Counted from the first letter of the stretch, positions 1 to 9,584 are shown. The stretch is 64,000 nt of DNA from Vibrio pomeroyi (GCA_041879425.1 CP090854.1:1550001-1614000), one strand, 5' to 3'. The notes: generated from the sequence alone by a model not told the origin. Translations and numbers: made by a program.

Positions 1-197
1 TAGTCTGAGAATTCGACGAGTTCAATGTTAATCCCTTGCTTTGCTGCTTCTTTGGCAACAGTTTGTACCACTTGTGCATGTGGGCCAACTGTCGCCCCAA
101 TCTTGATAACAGCCTCGTCTTTTTTTCCACATCCTGTCACGCCGAATACGAATGCTAATGCCAACAGGGATGCTGTGATTTTTTTGTAGTGGTTCAT
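1..197 (-). CDS. MetQ/NlpA-family substrate-binding lipoprotein (N-terminal part, runs off the window)
   Basis: The reverse strand from 197 encodes the first 65 residues of a lipoprotein. They comprise a basic N-terminus (MNHYKK), a hydrophobic stretch and a lipobox ending VTGC, followed by KKDEAVIKIGATVGPHAQVV. The block IKIGATVGPHAQV followed by AKEAAKQGINIELVEFSD is typical of the NlpA/MetQ family, the binding proteins of D/L-methionine-type ABC importers. The protein should be secreted, lipidated on the Cys and held at the periplasmic face. The remainder and any permease/ATPase genes lie to the left of the window, so the substrate cannot be judged. Confidence 0.8.
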   Translation of the reverse strand, partial: MNHYKKITASLLALAFVFGVTGCGKKDEAVIKIGATVGPHAQVVQTVAKEAAKQGINIELVEFSD

Positions 198-310
198 GAT
201 AACTCCATTTAATTAACCAACAGACGCTTAGGTGTCTGGATGTCTATATTATCTATTTATAAAGTCGGGTCAATAGGTTTGTTAGAAGCAAAGTTAGATA
301 GAGAAAACAA

Positions 311-332
311 AGGCCTCGCATGTACGAGGCCT
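311..332 (-). terminator. Intrinsic terminator downstream of the dienelactone hydrolase gene
   Basis: AGGCCTCG (311-318) and CGAGGCCT (325-332) form an 8-bp perfect stem with a 6-nt loop. On the reverse strand it is followed by TTGTTTTC. Its position after the gene ending at 406 fits a terminator for that gene. It also shields the upstream region of the lipoprotein gene. Confidence 0.75.
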
Positions 333-405
333 TTTGGTTTTTGTTGAGTAAGGTATAGAGCAGTCACTTGGAACTTAAAGAAAACGAGTTCGGTAATCTC
401 GCCTA

Positions 406-1314
406 TTAAGAAAGCTTTTGGTTAAAGAACTCAAGCGTACGTGCCCATGCTAACTCTGCTTCTTCTTCAGCATATCGACCTGTTGAATCATTATGGAAGC
501 CATGATTTACACCGTCATAGATGTAAGCGGTGTAGTCTGCTCCAATCTCTTTGAGTTCGGCTTCATAGTCTGGCCAAGTTGCATTCACACGTTTATCGAT
601 TCCAGCGAATTGGATGAGCAATGGCCCTTTAACGTTCTTTCTTAAATCAGGAGCTGCAGGAGTGCCGTAAAATGGAACGCCCGCATCTAATTGTTCTGGC
701 ATGACAGCTGCTAACATATTCACGATGTAGCCACCGAAGCAGAAACCGACTGCGCCTAGCTTGCCGTTACTTTTTTCATGGGATTTCAAGAAGTTTGCTG
801 CGGCGATAAAGTCTTCTTCGATTTTCTCTTTGGATAATGATTTTTGCATTGCTCGACCTTCATCATCATTACCTGGGTACCCACCAAGCGAATAGAGTGC
901 ATCAGGTGCAAACGCAATAAACCCAGCGGCCGCAAGTCGTCTTGCCACATCCTTTACGTATGGGTTCAAGCCTCTATTTTCATGTATGACCAAGACAACA
1001 GGCGCATTACCCTCTAGCTCTTTAGGTACCACCAAGTAGCCATAGCCTTCTCCGTGTCCTTTAGGCGAAGGAAACTTCTCGTAGGTTGCTTTTATTGAAG
1101 GATCATTGAAAGAGACTTGTTCTGCCTTCGCATAATTGGGAATCAATGCAGACGTTAATGTTGTCATGGTTAATCCAAGTACAGCCAATCCGGATAGGCG
1201 AGCCATAAACTCTCGGCGATCAATCAGACCGTGTGCATATTCGTCGTACCAATCAAATGCTTCTTGGGGGATAGATCGAGTTGGATCTGATTGAGATTCG
1301 GTACTTTTATTCAT
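406..1314 (-). CDS. Tat-exported dienelactone hydrolase family protein
   Basis: 302 aa alpha/beta hydrolase of the dienelactone hydrolase (DLH) family. I place the start at 1314 because AAGGAAAA precedes this ATG; the longer frame to 1422 has no ribosome site. The N-terminus holds a twin-arginine signal (DRREFM, Arg33-Arg34, followed by a hydrophobic run to about residue 56), so the folded enzyme should be exported. The expected Cys-Asp-His triad is visible: Cys182 in GFCFGG, Asp230 in AGIDKR and His261 in VNHGFH. DLH enzymes cleave lactones and esters, but many are of unknown substrate and nothing here fixes it. It is followed by its own terminator and appears monocistronic. Confidence 0.85.
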   Translation of the reverse strand: MNKSTESQSDPTRSIPQEAFDWYDEYAHGLIDRREFMARLSGLAVLGLTMTTLTSALIPNYAKAEQVSFNDPSIKATYEKFPSPKGHGEGYGYLVVPKELEGNAPVVLVIHENRGLNPYVKDVARRLAAAGFIAFAPDALYSLGGYPGNDDEGRAMQKSLSKEKIEEDFIAAANFLKSHEKSNGKLGAVGFCFGGYIVNMLAAVMPEQLDAGVPFYGTPAAPDLRKNVKGPLLIQFAGIDKRVNATWPDYEAELKEIGADYTAYIYDGVNHGFHNDSTGRYAEEEAELAWARTLEFFNQKLS

Positions 1315-1636
1315 AACTTTTCCTTGTTGTGAGTTGTTTGACCAATCAACTATAGTGGAAATTTTAATATATTTGAACGATCGCTCAATATCTTTTTGGC
1401 TATTTGTTATATCAAAGTACAAAAATTAGATGACAGTCAGATAAAACGATCACTTCAGAATCAATTCCCATGTCTTTGGCTTGTTTTAGTGAATCAATCA
1501 ACACAAGGTTGATATAAGTGATTAAGTCAGTGAAATAGTGCGGTTTTGATTATTGGTTTTTGAGGAAGTTCTAGCTTTAAATTGGGCGAAGTTTGTTTGT
1601 TTTTTCTTAATATGAATATCTAACTACCACATTTTG

Positions 1637-2779
1637 TTAACGCTCAACAATGCAATCGCGCCCTTGGGATTTCGCGTCATAGAGGGCGTTATCTGCTCTT
1701 TTAATTAATGAATTCCAGTCATCGTTTATGAGGGCTTGAGTCACTCCAATGCTGACAGTATACCTGCCAGATGAGAGCTCTTGATTGGAGTTGTGTTTTG
1801 CGTGGTTTCTTATTCTTTCAGCTATCCGCATTGCTTGAACTTTATTCGCTCTAGGTAACATGACAACAAACTCTTCTCCACCATAGCGAAAGCAGAAATC
1901 GCTTGTTCGGCATGTATCTTCAAGAATTTGACCAAAGTGCTTAATCACATCATCTCCCTTGTCATGACCATAGGTATCATTAATTTTTTTGAAATGATCT
2001 AGGTCGGCCATCAGTACAGAAATGTCACTCTCTCGGCCTGGTTGAACAAGCTTGGGTATCAGCTCTGCTAGGCCTCTACGGTTATAAAGGCCTGTTTGTT
2101 CATCAGTGATAGATGAGCGATAGGTCTGCTTCAATAAACGATCAGTTAAGATCCAAAACACTGAAAATGCGAGGCTAATAATTGTGATTGTCATGATAAC
2201 GAAAGACAATTTATGAATATCTGATATCAGGTAATAGTTTGAATTCGTTCCTTTAGTATGAGCAAGTACGCCTCTAAGTGCCATATAGAGAATGTTGATG
2301 AACAGGGTCAGGTTCAACAGACATTTTGCTTCTTTGTTATCGTGTATTTCCCCTGAATAGTTTGCACAGAGGGCTAAGATACATATCGTCACAGCGAGAA
2401 TACTTCGAGCTTCGATCCTAGAAGTAACAGAAGGCGCAATTAAGGCGCTATAAAGAAAGAAGCTAATCCCAAGGGAGCTAATGATGATTGATATTACGAG
2501 AAAAGAGCGACTTGCTCCTCGTAACACGGTTATACCGACGAGTAACAAACCAAAAGCCGTTGCGTATGCACCATTGGAAAGAAAAACGATGGAATCTGAA
2601 GATTGAGTAACGCCGAACGAAAGTGGGGTAACACTGGCTCCTAACATCAAAGCAGCATAAGCAATATAATTCACCCCTAGTGTGGTTCCTGCGAGTATAT
2701 ATTTATGAGTTAACAGCATAGCACTCGCAACCGTGGCTGCTAGCAAAGAGGTATATATAGCTAAGGTGTGTACATCCAT
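1637..2779 (-). CDS. Membrane-bound diguanylate cyclase (GGDEF)
   Basis: 380 aa. The first 215 residues are strongly hydrophobic and predict about six to seven membrane helices without a recognised sensor domain. A GGDEF domain follows (about 223-380), with TDEQTGLYNRRGL at its start, the metal-binding MADLDHFKKIND, and an active-site GGEEF at 300-304. The product-inhibition I-site RxxD (RTSD, 291-294) is intact, five residues before the active site. The protein should therefore make cyclic di-GMP at the inner membrane and be feedback inhibited. It is monocistronic, with about 210 bp on either side. Confidence 0.9.
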   Translation of the reverse strand: MDVHTLAIYTSLLAATVASAMLLTHKYILAGTTLGVNYIAYAALMLGASVTPLSFGVTQSSDSIVFLSNGAYATAFGLLLVGITVLRGASRSFLVISIIISSLGISFFLYSALIAPSVTSRIEARSILAVTICILALCANYSGEIHDNKEAKCLLNLTLFINILYMALRGVLAHTKGTNSNYYLISDIHKLSFVIMTITIISLAFSVFWILTDRLLKQTYRSSITDEQTGLYNRRGLAELIPKLVQPGRESDISVLMADLDHFKKINDTYGHDKGDDVIKHFGQILEDTCRTSDFCFRYGGEEFVVMLPRANKVQAMRIAERIRNHAKHNSNQELSSGRYTVSIGVTQALINDDWNSLIKRADNALYDAKSQGRDCIVER

Positions 2780-2993
2780 GAAATCACCAACAACGTAAAA
2801 AAATGAACTCTCTCAATTCAGTATTACGCAATTTGTATTATGAATGTTTAGTAGTTAATCATTATTAAACCATATGCTGATGCAGATCAATTTATGCTCA
2901 GGTGCGCGAACTAGTACTAGGGCATTTCTGAACTAGAAAGTGTCACGTCAAAATTCAAGCCATCAAGATTCTGGACCCAATAGCGACATACAT

Positions 2994-3455
2994 CTACCTC
3001 ACCGGCAACTTAGTCTTTGTTTTTACCTGACCGAAGGCGAAGCTGGATTCAATAGAAGCAATATTGGGCAGGCGGGTTAATTGCTTGCGGATAAACTGCT
3101 CGTAGCTTTTTAAAGATTCACTCACCACATGCAGTAGGTAGTCGTGATTCCCCGTCATTAGAAAACACTCTAACACTTCATCAATCACTTCAATGTGTTG
3201 CTCAAAGTCTCGCATGTTCTCTTCAGTCGGCTTTTCAAGCTTTACCAATACAAACACATTGACTGGCAGGCCACACGCTTCTTGGTCAACACTGGCGTGA
3301 TAGCCGCGAATAATCCCTTGTTTCTCTAATGCTCGAACTCGGCGTAAGCAAGGAGAGGGCGACAGTGCTACTCGGTCGGCCAACTCTTGATTAGTCAGCC
3401 GAGCGTTGCTTTGCAGTTCAGCCAGTATTTTCTTATCGATCTCATCCATTGGCAT
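2994..3455 (-). CDS. Lrp/AsnC family transcriptional regulator
   Basis: 153 aa. An N-terminal AsnC-type helix-turn-helix (DEIDKKILAELQSNARLTNQ through VALSPSPCLRRVRALEKQG) is followed by a RAM/effector domain (about 65-145). The family binds amino acids and regulates their metabolism. It is transcribed divergently from the PLP-dependent enzyme at 3592, with a dyad in between, so it probably controls that gene. The start at 3455 has GATGGA upstream; a second in-frame ATG lies two codons later. Confidence 0.9.
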   Translation of the reverse strand: MPMDEIDKKILAELQSNARLTNQELADRVALSPSPCLRRVRALEKQGIIRGYHASVDQEACGLPVNVFVLVKLEKPTEENMRDFEQHIEVIDEVLECFLMTGNHDYLLHVVSESLKSYEQFIRKQLTRLPNIASIESSFAFGQVKTKTKLPVR

Positions 3456-3481
3456 ATTCCATCAATATTGAATTTAGTTTG

Positions 3482-3494
3482 GCAATATTATTGC
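3482..3494. promoter_or_regulatory. Dyad in the lrp-PLP enzyme intergenic region (candidate Lrp-type operator)
   Basis: GCAAT-ATT-ATTGC is a perfect 5-3-5 dyad in AT-rich DNA between the divergent regulator and enzyme genes. Lrp/AsnC proteins typically bind such short AT-rich dyads next to their own gene. The assignment is inferred from position only. Confidence 0.4.
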
Positions 3495-3591
3495 TCAAAG
3501 TGTATGTCTTACTTCGTAAATAGCAATTTTTAGCATCTGCACAAAACTAAAATTAAAGGAGGAACAACCAGCATGGAATGACTTAGGAACT

Positions 3592-5402
3592 ATGAATACT
3601 TCAACTCAACTTAGCCCGCTGCGTAAAACTACCAAACACGAACAAGCAGAAGCCCTTGCCATTGAGCAAGCCAAGCATTTTGGTATCGACCCAAACAGTG
3701 ATTACGGCGTCACGCTTATCGAACTGGCGACGACACTGTACAAAGCCAATACCAAGACACACGATCTTTGGGCATTGACGGTTGATGGCCTTTCAGAGCT
3801 CGATAAGAGCGACCGAATCGCTTGGTTTAACGCCAAACGTTTTTGTCATTCCAGATCGCTAAGATCCTCGACAATCTGCAAAACCCAATGCGCGCCACTT
3901 ACCAGTCTATTGCCACCAATAATGGTAATTTTGCATCCAAAGGTGCGTATCCTATCTTCGATAATGTCGCTGCTATTTTCTCTGCAAGCCCTGTGATTAC
4001 ACGTACCGCGACCTATTTGTTTGCGTGTACAGAATGGATTGAAGATGCGTTTAATGGTAAGGAGCCGCTGCACGATATTTACTCTCGACTGCTTAACCCA
4101 ACATCGATTTCACTGGCTAACCACATGGTTGATATTGAGGCAGGCTCTAGAGCCAATGAGTACCTCGCATGGAACTTTAACTCGGGGATGGCCGCTATTG
4201 ATGGGTTGTTGAGCCATCTACTTGGGTATGAAGACATTGTCTTAGCTTCACGCAATATCTACGGCGGTTCTTACCAACTGTTGGAAGATTGGTTTGGCAA
4301 GCCTTCGAACCTGAATGTCGCGGTAGAGTGGGTGGATGGTTACTCCGGGGATGAGTTTGCGACGCGACTTGATGAGGTTGCCGATAAATACGCAGATCGC
4401 ATCGCTGCGGGTAAGAAAATCTACGTCTACCTAGAGTCGCCGTGTAACCCGCATGGATACGTGTTAGATGTTGCTAGCATCAGTCAAGCTGGTCACTCTC
4501 GTGGCTGGGATGTGATTGTTGACTCAACAGTGGGGACTCCATTGCTGCATCCAGTACTAAAACGCGACGATGTGGCTGAAAGACCCGATTATGTCATTCA
4601 CTCCTACACCAAAGAACTGGCGGGTTCTGGCACCACAACTGCTGGGGTCGTGATTGGCCGTAACGAGACCATGTTTATTCCAAAAGGAGAGGAGGTCACT
4701 TTCACCAAGTCCAACGGCGATGAGGTCACCATTCCATGGAACGAAACCTTGTTTTGGAATGTGTATTACATCAAAGGCGCATTCTTAGATGCAGACAAAG
4801 CGTTCGAAGTGCTCAATGGTATGAAAACGTATGAGATGCGTGTGGTGCAGAAAACGATTAATACACTGACTCTGGCGAAGATCTTTGATGCCCACCCAGA
4901 CATCAATGTGTCGTGTCCTGCTTTGCCAGACAGCGATAACTATGAACACTGCCAAAACAACATGTACTTGGGGCTACCAGCCGCGTTGTTTACCATCGAT
5001 ATGGAAGGAAACGGTAATCGTGTGCCAATCAATCGAGATGGGTTCAAACAGTTCTTCGATATGCTTGAGCCAGCAATTGGGATGCAAGTGAGCTTAGGAC
5101 AAACCAATACGGTCGCGCTGTGCCCAGCATTGACCACGCATTCAGAACTCAGTGACGATGCGCTCAATGAAGCGGGCATTAAGCCGACGACTATGCGTAT
5201 CTCTATTGGTTTGGAAGATCCTCGCATGTTCATTGCTCATATTATCGAAGCAGCCAAGTTATCGATTGACCACAAACACGCAGACTTCTCATCTAGCTTC
5301 CCGAGTAGCGAGCGTATCGATGAGATCTATATGCAAACCTATATGGATGTACACCAGAGGTTTGTGAAGAGTTTGCCGAAGTTTAGTCAACTGAGTCAGT
5401 AA
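3592..5402 (+). pseudogene. Cys/Met-metabolism PLP-dependent enzyme interrupted by a single-base frameshift
   Basis: Two overlapping frames make one protein of about 603 aa. Frame A (from ATG 3592) reads to FNAKR at about 3840, then becomes nonsense and stops at 3996. Frame B continues from about 3840 to 5402 with FLSFQIAKILDNLQNP. The switch falls in the run CGTTTTTG at 3838-3845, which has five T; six T would restore one frame. The PLP-binding lysine is in SYTKELAGSG, and GSYQLLEDWF and SPCNPHGYV resemble cystathionine gamma-synthase/methionine gamma-lyase relatives. The only start for frame B alone is a TTG at 3843 without a ribosome site. It is a recent pseudogene, a sequencing error in a homopolymer, or less likely a slippage site. 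A divergent Lrp regulator supports a role in amino-acid metabolism. Confidence 0.8.
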
Positions 5403-5444
5403 GAAAAGTTGGCAAGCTCAGTCAGTTAAAAGGCAGAAAATAAA

Positions 5445-5482
5445 AAAGCACCCTGCTGACTCAATAGTCGGTAGGGTGCTTT
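5445..5482. terminator. Bidirectional terminator between convergent genes
   Basis: AAAGCACCCT (5445-5454) pairs with AGGGTGCTTT (5473-5482); the inner CTGAC/GTCGG extends the stem. A-rich DNA on the left and TTTCTC on the right let it serve both the PLP gene and the convergent small gene ending at 5528. Confidence 0.75.
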
Positions 5483-5527
5483 CTCGATATAGAACCAAGT
5501 GACCATATTGGTTTACCAAGTCACTTA

Positions 5528-5770
5528 CTATTTTGGCTGGTGGCCTGTCTTCTTCGCAAGCTCTTGCATAGCCTCAGCAAAGGTTGTTGTTCCGCCTTTT
5601 GCTTTAACTTGAACGACTTTATAACCTAGCTTTTCCAGTGCTTGGCGCTCTGCTAAAACCGCTTTATCGTCTGGTAGACTGCCTTGCACAGGCTGATGAA
5701 TGTAACACCCCTCAAGTTGACCATCTTCGACTAGTTGGTGGTGTTTCAGTGCATTGATATCAAAATTCAT
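5528..5770 (-). CDS. Small conserved-looking protein of unknown function
   Basis: 80 aa, soluble, with no signal peptide or membrane segment. Its second half (LAERQALEKLGYKVVQVKAKGG) reads as a helix-strand unit, and the C-terminus (FAEAMQELAKKTGHQ) as an amphipathic helix. The start at 5770 has only a weak purine tract upstream. I do not recognise the family. Codon use resembles its neighbours, and it ends against a good terminator, which supports it being a real gene. Confidence 0.6.
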   Translation of the reverse strand: MNFDINALKHHQLVEDGQLEGCYIHQPVQGSLPDDKAVLAERQALEKLGYKVVQVKAKGGTTTFAEAMQELAKKTGHQPK

Positions 5771-5914
5771 AGTCAGTCTTTTCGTTTAAATGGAGAGTCT
5801 CTGTGGCAAAGGCCGCAAGTCTTTATAATTGATTGTTTGTACCATACGGCATTTTAACCCTAAGAGGCTAGTGTAAATGTAGGAAGCAGAACTAAGAAGC
5901 CAATCTCAATACAA

Positions 5915-6072
5915 TTACTTAACCGAATTGCGACGGCGTTGGGTCGGAGTCATTCCGAATCTTTATCGGAAAATTTTACACAGGTAACTGGTGTCTTTAC
6001 GCCGATCTCATCCGCCAGTTGTATCAAGCTATGGTTGGAATGTATTAATCGCCACTGCACGTGTTGTAGGCG
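5915..6072 (-). pseudogene. Decayed C-terminal fragment of an AraC-family regulator
   Basis: On the reverse strand one frame reads RLQHVQWRLIHSN then SLIQLADEIGV, the classical second helix-turn-helix of an AraC regulator. It then degrades to a stop. The next frame resumes with GMTPTQRRRNSVK and a stop at 5915-5917, the canonical end of the AraC DNA-binding domain. An in-frame TAG lies just before the fragment at 6073-6075. Only about 50 residues of a roughly 300-residue protein remain, with at least one frameshift. It fills the otherwise empty interval between the 80-aa gene and the FUSC gene. Confidence 0.75.
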
Positions 6073-6109
6073 CTAGCTGCTTGCGAGGATATAATTATAA
6101 TGCTGTTAC

Positions 6110-8152
6110 CTAGCTTTCCAGATTGCGCCTAACTAAGTCGTGCATCTGTTTTACTGTCATCAAAGCTAACCAGATGATTTCTTCTACCGAGCGTTGACCT
6201 GTTGTGGAAGTGGCTTGGTCGGCATCGGTTTTATTGGTTAGCGCAGGTAGTTCATCGACGCGATTATCACGAATGGTATTGATCAACGCGTCCATTGCAT
6301 CATGAATTAAGCGTTCGACTTGCTGAGTGCCTTGGTATTGCGTGCCTGTTCTGATGAGTGGAATCAGCAAGCAGAGGTAGTGGCTCAATAATCGATAGTG
6401 ACTCAGCATATCCTCGTAATAATGAGGATCGGCGCGAGTGTGTCTTGGTTCTTGCTGCATCTCATTATAAATCAGCTCAAGGTCGCTCTCTGCTGTGAGC
6501 ATCGCAGCACGTTGCTTGGTTAAGTCCATGTGGTTGCGCTGTTCGGGGGTGACTTGGAGTTGTTCATAGCAATACACAAACAAGCATTTTGAACTGTTCA
6601 GAGCCGTTAGCGCTTGATTGTGGATCTCTTTTCCTCGCCATTGCGGCCACAATAAACCATAACCGAGCAGCACAATGGCACCACCAACGATGTTGTCGAT
6701 CAAACGTGGCGCGGCGAAATCGAGCCCTTGGTGCGCCATGGTTTGATAAATCAAAATCAATAGCGCGGTAATACAACCAATGGCGAGCGAGTAATTTCGC
6801 ATGATGTTAAGCATCGCAACGGGCAAGAGGACGACAATTAACGTATACATCGCGGTCGTTGGTACGCCAATATGAATCAATGAAGTCGCAAAGAGTACGC
6901 CAAGCGCCGTACCCAAACAGCGTTGCCACGTTTTACTGCGTGTCGCCAAGAAGCTTGGTTGAATGACCATTAACATCGAAATCAACACCCAGTCAGGGCG
7001 AATCAACTCAAAGTATTCCGCAATTCCAGCGCCAAGCGCGAACATTAAACCGACACGGGTAACATGACGCCAAATAGGGTTGCCTCGGCCTGGTAGACGG
7101 AATGACAACTCGAACGGTTGCACTTCAAAAGAACGCTCATATGCAGGTTCATTAAGCTCGATACGGCGAGAAATGTGCTTCACAGCGTAGGCCCAATAGC
7201 GAAAACGGGGTTGGTCTTCAAGCTTCACTGCTTCAATCAAGTCATTGGCTTCTTGCTCTAATGAGCTTAAATGCTTCATCTCTTCGTTCGTATTGTGCAA
7301 TAGCTGTTTGGCTTTGTGTCTTAATCGTTGCTGGCAATGTTGGCTCCAAACCAATAACAAATCTCGCTTTTGTTTACTGGATTGAAATTGGCTTAATAGA
7401 TCTGGATTCGTGGTGTGGCTGCTGAGTATTACTTCGAAGGTATCAAGAGCAAGGAACAAGGCTTGTCGGAGCGAGTTTGCATCTTCGTGTTTAGAGCGAA
7501 AAGATTCGGACTGAAGCGCTTGTTGGAACAACTCGATGAGCTGGTATTTGATGCGTCTTTTTGGCGCTTCATTTTCGCCGCCTAACAAGAAAGCTTGGCG
7601 ATATTGGATGTAGTCTGCCAACGTCTCGTAAATCGCAGACAAACAGACACGCAACGCATAGTGTTTCCACAGGGCAAACCAAAGCCAGCTAAACAGTGCA
7701 AAAGTAAGAGGGCCAAGTACCAACATTGGGTACAAGCTAAGCGCTGTGTTGGAATTATGAAGTGATAGGGTAACGACAGCAATCAGGAGGCTAGACATAC
7801 CAAGTCGTGCCCAGAATGGACCATTGACCGCCGCACTGGCAAGTAAGGCGCCCAGTGCGCCATAGGTTAACCATAAGGGCAGTCCGCTGATCAGCAGGAT
7901 GTAACTGACGGCCAAAGTGATTGCCCAAGCGGTTGCGGTAATCGCAAAACGTGTCCACCACCTAGGGCCTGCAGCATCAAGCCCACTAATCAAAGCGGCG
8001 GGCATGGTCATGAGCGCGGTCATAGCAATATTGATGTGATTCGACAGCAGCCCTAAGCCGAAAAATAGCACAATAGCACTGGTGGCGCGAAGCCCTAGGT
8101 TAATCGAAGGGGAGTACCAGATTTTACGCAGAATGGCAGGAGAAAACGTCAT
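6110..8152 (-). CDS. FUSC-family inner membrane protein (YccS/aromatic acid exporter-like)
   Basis: 680 aa. Two hydrophobic blocks (about 17-165 and 370-500), each with several membrane helices, bracket a long cytoplasmic helical region (about 170-350), and a second cytoplasmic domain follows to the end. This duplicated arrangement is that of the FUSC superfamily (YccS, AaeB-type efflux subunits). The start at 8152 is preceded by AAAGAGGG. No membrane-fusion (AaeA-like) partner is adjacent, so it is closer in context to YccS, whose role is unknown, than to a complete exporter. Confidence 0.8.
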   Translation of the reverse strand: MTFSPAILRKIWYSPSINLGLRATSAIVLFFGLGLLSNHINIAMTALMTMPAALISGLDAAGPRWWTRFAITATAWAITLAVSYILLISGLPLWLTYGALGALLASAAVNGPFWARLGMSSLLIAVVTLSLHNSNTALSLYPMLVLGPLTFALFSWLWFALWKHYALRVCLSAIYETLADYIQYRQAFLLGGENEAPKRRIKYQLIELFQQALQSESFRSKHEDANSLRQALFLALDTFEVILSSHTTNPDLLSQFQSSKQKRDLLLVWSQHCQQRLRHKAKQLLHNTNEEMKHLSSLEQEANDLIEAVKLEDQPRFRYWAYAVKHISRRIELNEPAYERSFEVQPFELSFRLPGRGNPIWRHVTRVGLMFALGAGIAEYFELIRPDWVLISMLMVIQPSFLATRSKTWQRCLGTALGVLFATSLIHIGVPTTAMYTLIVVLLPVAMLNIMRNYSLAIGCITALLILIYQTMAHQGLDFAAPRLIDNIVGGAIVLLGYGLLWPQWRGKEIHNQALTALNSSKCLFVYCYEQLQVTPEQRNHMDLTKQRAAMLTAESDLELIYNEMQQEPRHTRADPHYYEDMLSHYRLLSHYLCLLIPLIRTGTQYQGTQQVERLIHDAMDALINTIRDNRVDELPALTNKTDADQATSTTGQRSVEEIIWLALMTVKQMHDLVRRNLES

Positions 8153-8277
8153 AGACCCTCTTTACTTGCTATGTCTCATTCAGTGTAACGCTAAACTTCT
8201 ACATTGTGCTGGTTTCAATCACAGATTGATAAATTGAAGCTACAAGGGTTAAGACAGCAAGATTAAAGATAGAGGGC

Positions 8278-9003
8278 TCAAAAATAGACAGCCTGATAAT
8301 CGATTGAATTAGCCGAAAAACGAATTCGACTCAATCCTACCTTTTCGCTGCGATTGTATTCATTGATAGAGTGGTCAAACCCATAGGCGGTTGAAGGCGC
8401 CATATATTGGGTTATTCCTTGTTTTCTGACAGTTATTCCATCATGGCCGTGACCACAAATAACCTCACGAACGCGATACTTGCGAAGCACCGTCATTACC
8501 TCGGCATCGTTTTCCAAACGGATCGCTTTCATCCATTCAGAACCGACAGGAATGATAGGGTGGTGGACAATAACAATGGGATCATCAGCCTTTCTTAGTT
8601 GCTGTTTTAGAAGAGCTATTCCACGGTTATTAATACGACCTGAACCTAATGGATGTCGGTTATCAAGCGGTTTGTCGCTAGAGTCCAGAAATACAAACTC
8701 TCGTTTATTGATTTTGGCTTTATCGGTGACGACAATCGTCGAGCCTTTTAGCTCAGTACGCATTAAGGAAGAGTCGTCATGGTTGCCCGCAATCGCGTAA
8801 ATAGACTTGGCGTTAATGTGTTGCCTAATGAAGGCTTCCAATCGAATGTAGTCACCCGGTTTGGGATTACAACAAATATCACCGGTCAGAAAAATGGTCT
8901 CACATTTCGTATCTTTGCTGACGTATTCCAGTGCCTTACGCAGGTTTTCATAGCTGGATTCATCTGAAAGGTGGCAATCACTGATTTGGTATACGGTTGT
9001 CAT
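8278..9003 (-). CDS. Calcineurin-like metallophosphoesterase (CpdA-type)
   Basis: 241 aa. It carries the ordered two-metal motifs of the family: ISDCHL, TGDICCNP, AGNHDD, VHHPI and CGHGHDG. The small size and motif spacing resemble 3',5'-cAMP phosphodiesterase CpdA and related class III cyclic nucleotide phosphodiesterases, but the substrate is not proven. I start it at ATG 9003 (MTTVYQISDCHL). The longer frame to 9072 would run through the terminator of the upstream gene. It probably has its own promoter within 9004-9047. Confidence 0.8.
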   Translation of the reverse strand: MTTVYQISDCHLSDESSYENLRKALEYVSKDTKCETIFLTGDICCNPKPGDYIRLEAFIRQHINAKSIYAIAGNHDDSSLMRTELKGSTIVVTDKAKINKREFVFLDSSDKPLDNRHPLGSGRINNRGIALLKQQLRKADDPIVIVHHPIIPVGSEWMKAIRLENDAEVMTVLRKYRVREVICGHGHDGITVRKQGITQYMAPSTAYGFDHSINEYNRSEKVGLSRIRFSANSIDYQAVYF

Positions 9004-9047
9004 TAGTGTTATCCGATTATCCCATTCACTTTTCATAGGTAATAGAA

Positions 9048-9074
9048 AAATGCCTGCCAAATTGGCAGGCATTT
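9048..9074 (-). terminator. Intrinsic terminator of the YcxB-like gene
   Basis: AAATGCCTGCC (9048-9058) and GGCAGGCATTT (9064-9074) form an 11-bp perfect stem with loop AAATT. On the reverse strand it is followed by TTTCTATT. It directly follows the gene ending at 9081. Confidence 0.8.
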
Positions 9075-9080
9075 GTTTGC

Positions 9081-9584
9081 TTAGGGCGTTTTAGGAGCGT
9101 TGGAAGCTTCGTGTTGTTCAATCATGAAGGCAATGGCTTCGTCGCTCAAACAAGATTTACTCACATATTGGCGCTGTTTACCGATATGAAGGATAAAGCC
9201 GAGATCGGTCTGCTCAAGTTGGTCGATGTCAGTCCACGCGATAGTGTTGGTCGCTTTGTGGTTTTTGTAACTCACTCCGTTAACATCACCTTGAAAGACT
9301 ATTTTACTGCCAGCGCCTGAGCTGATTTTTTGTCTCCACAACCACCAGGTTCTTTTGCAGTACACACTGAACGCTTCAATCACACTCAAAACGATAAAGA
9401 ACCAACCCACGTAACCGTTAGGTAATAGTTCAAACTCTAATAGAACCACACCAAAAATAAGAAACAATATTCCCTTTAAATAGGCTTTTGGAAACTGAGT
9501 CGGAAGGCTAGTTTGATCATAACACTCTGCAAAAAACGTCTTGTCGAGGGTGTATTCTGTGGTGAAACCGGGTTCTTTAGACAT
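9081..9584 (-). CDS. YcxB-like membrane protein
   Basis: 167 aa. Two adjacent membrane helices (about 38-56 and 60-76) separate a short N-terminal cytoplasmic part from a C-terminal domain of about 85 residues. That domain holds the pattern KIVFQGDVNGVSYKN, IAWTDIDQLEQTD and FILHIGKQRQYVSKSCL, which matches the YcxB-like domain (bacterial PH-like fold of unknown function). Its ATG overlaps the stop of the small ORF at 9577-9744 by 8 nt, suggesting coupled translation. Confidence 0.75.
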   Translation of the reverse strand: MSKEPGFTTEYTLDKTFFAECYDQTSLPTQFPKAYLKGILFLIFGVVLLEFELLPNGYVGWFFIVLSVIEAFSVYCKRTWWLWRQKISSGAGSKIVFQGDVNGVSYKNHKATNTIAWTDIDQLEQTDLGFILHIGKQRQYVSKSCLSDEAIAFMIEQHEASNAPKTP

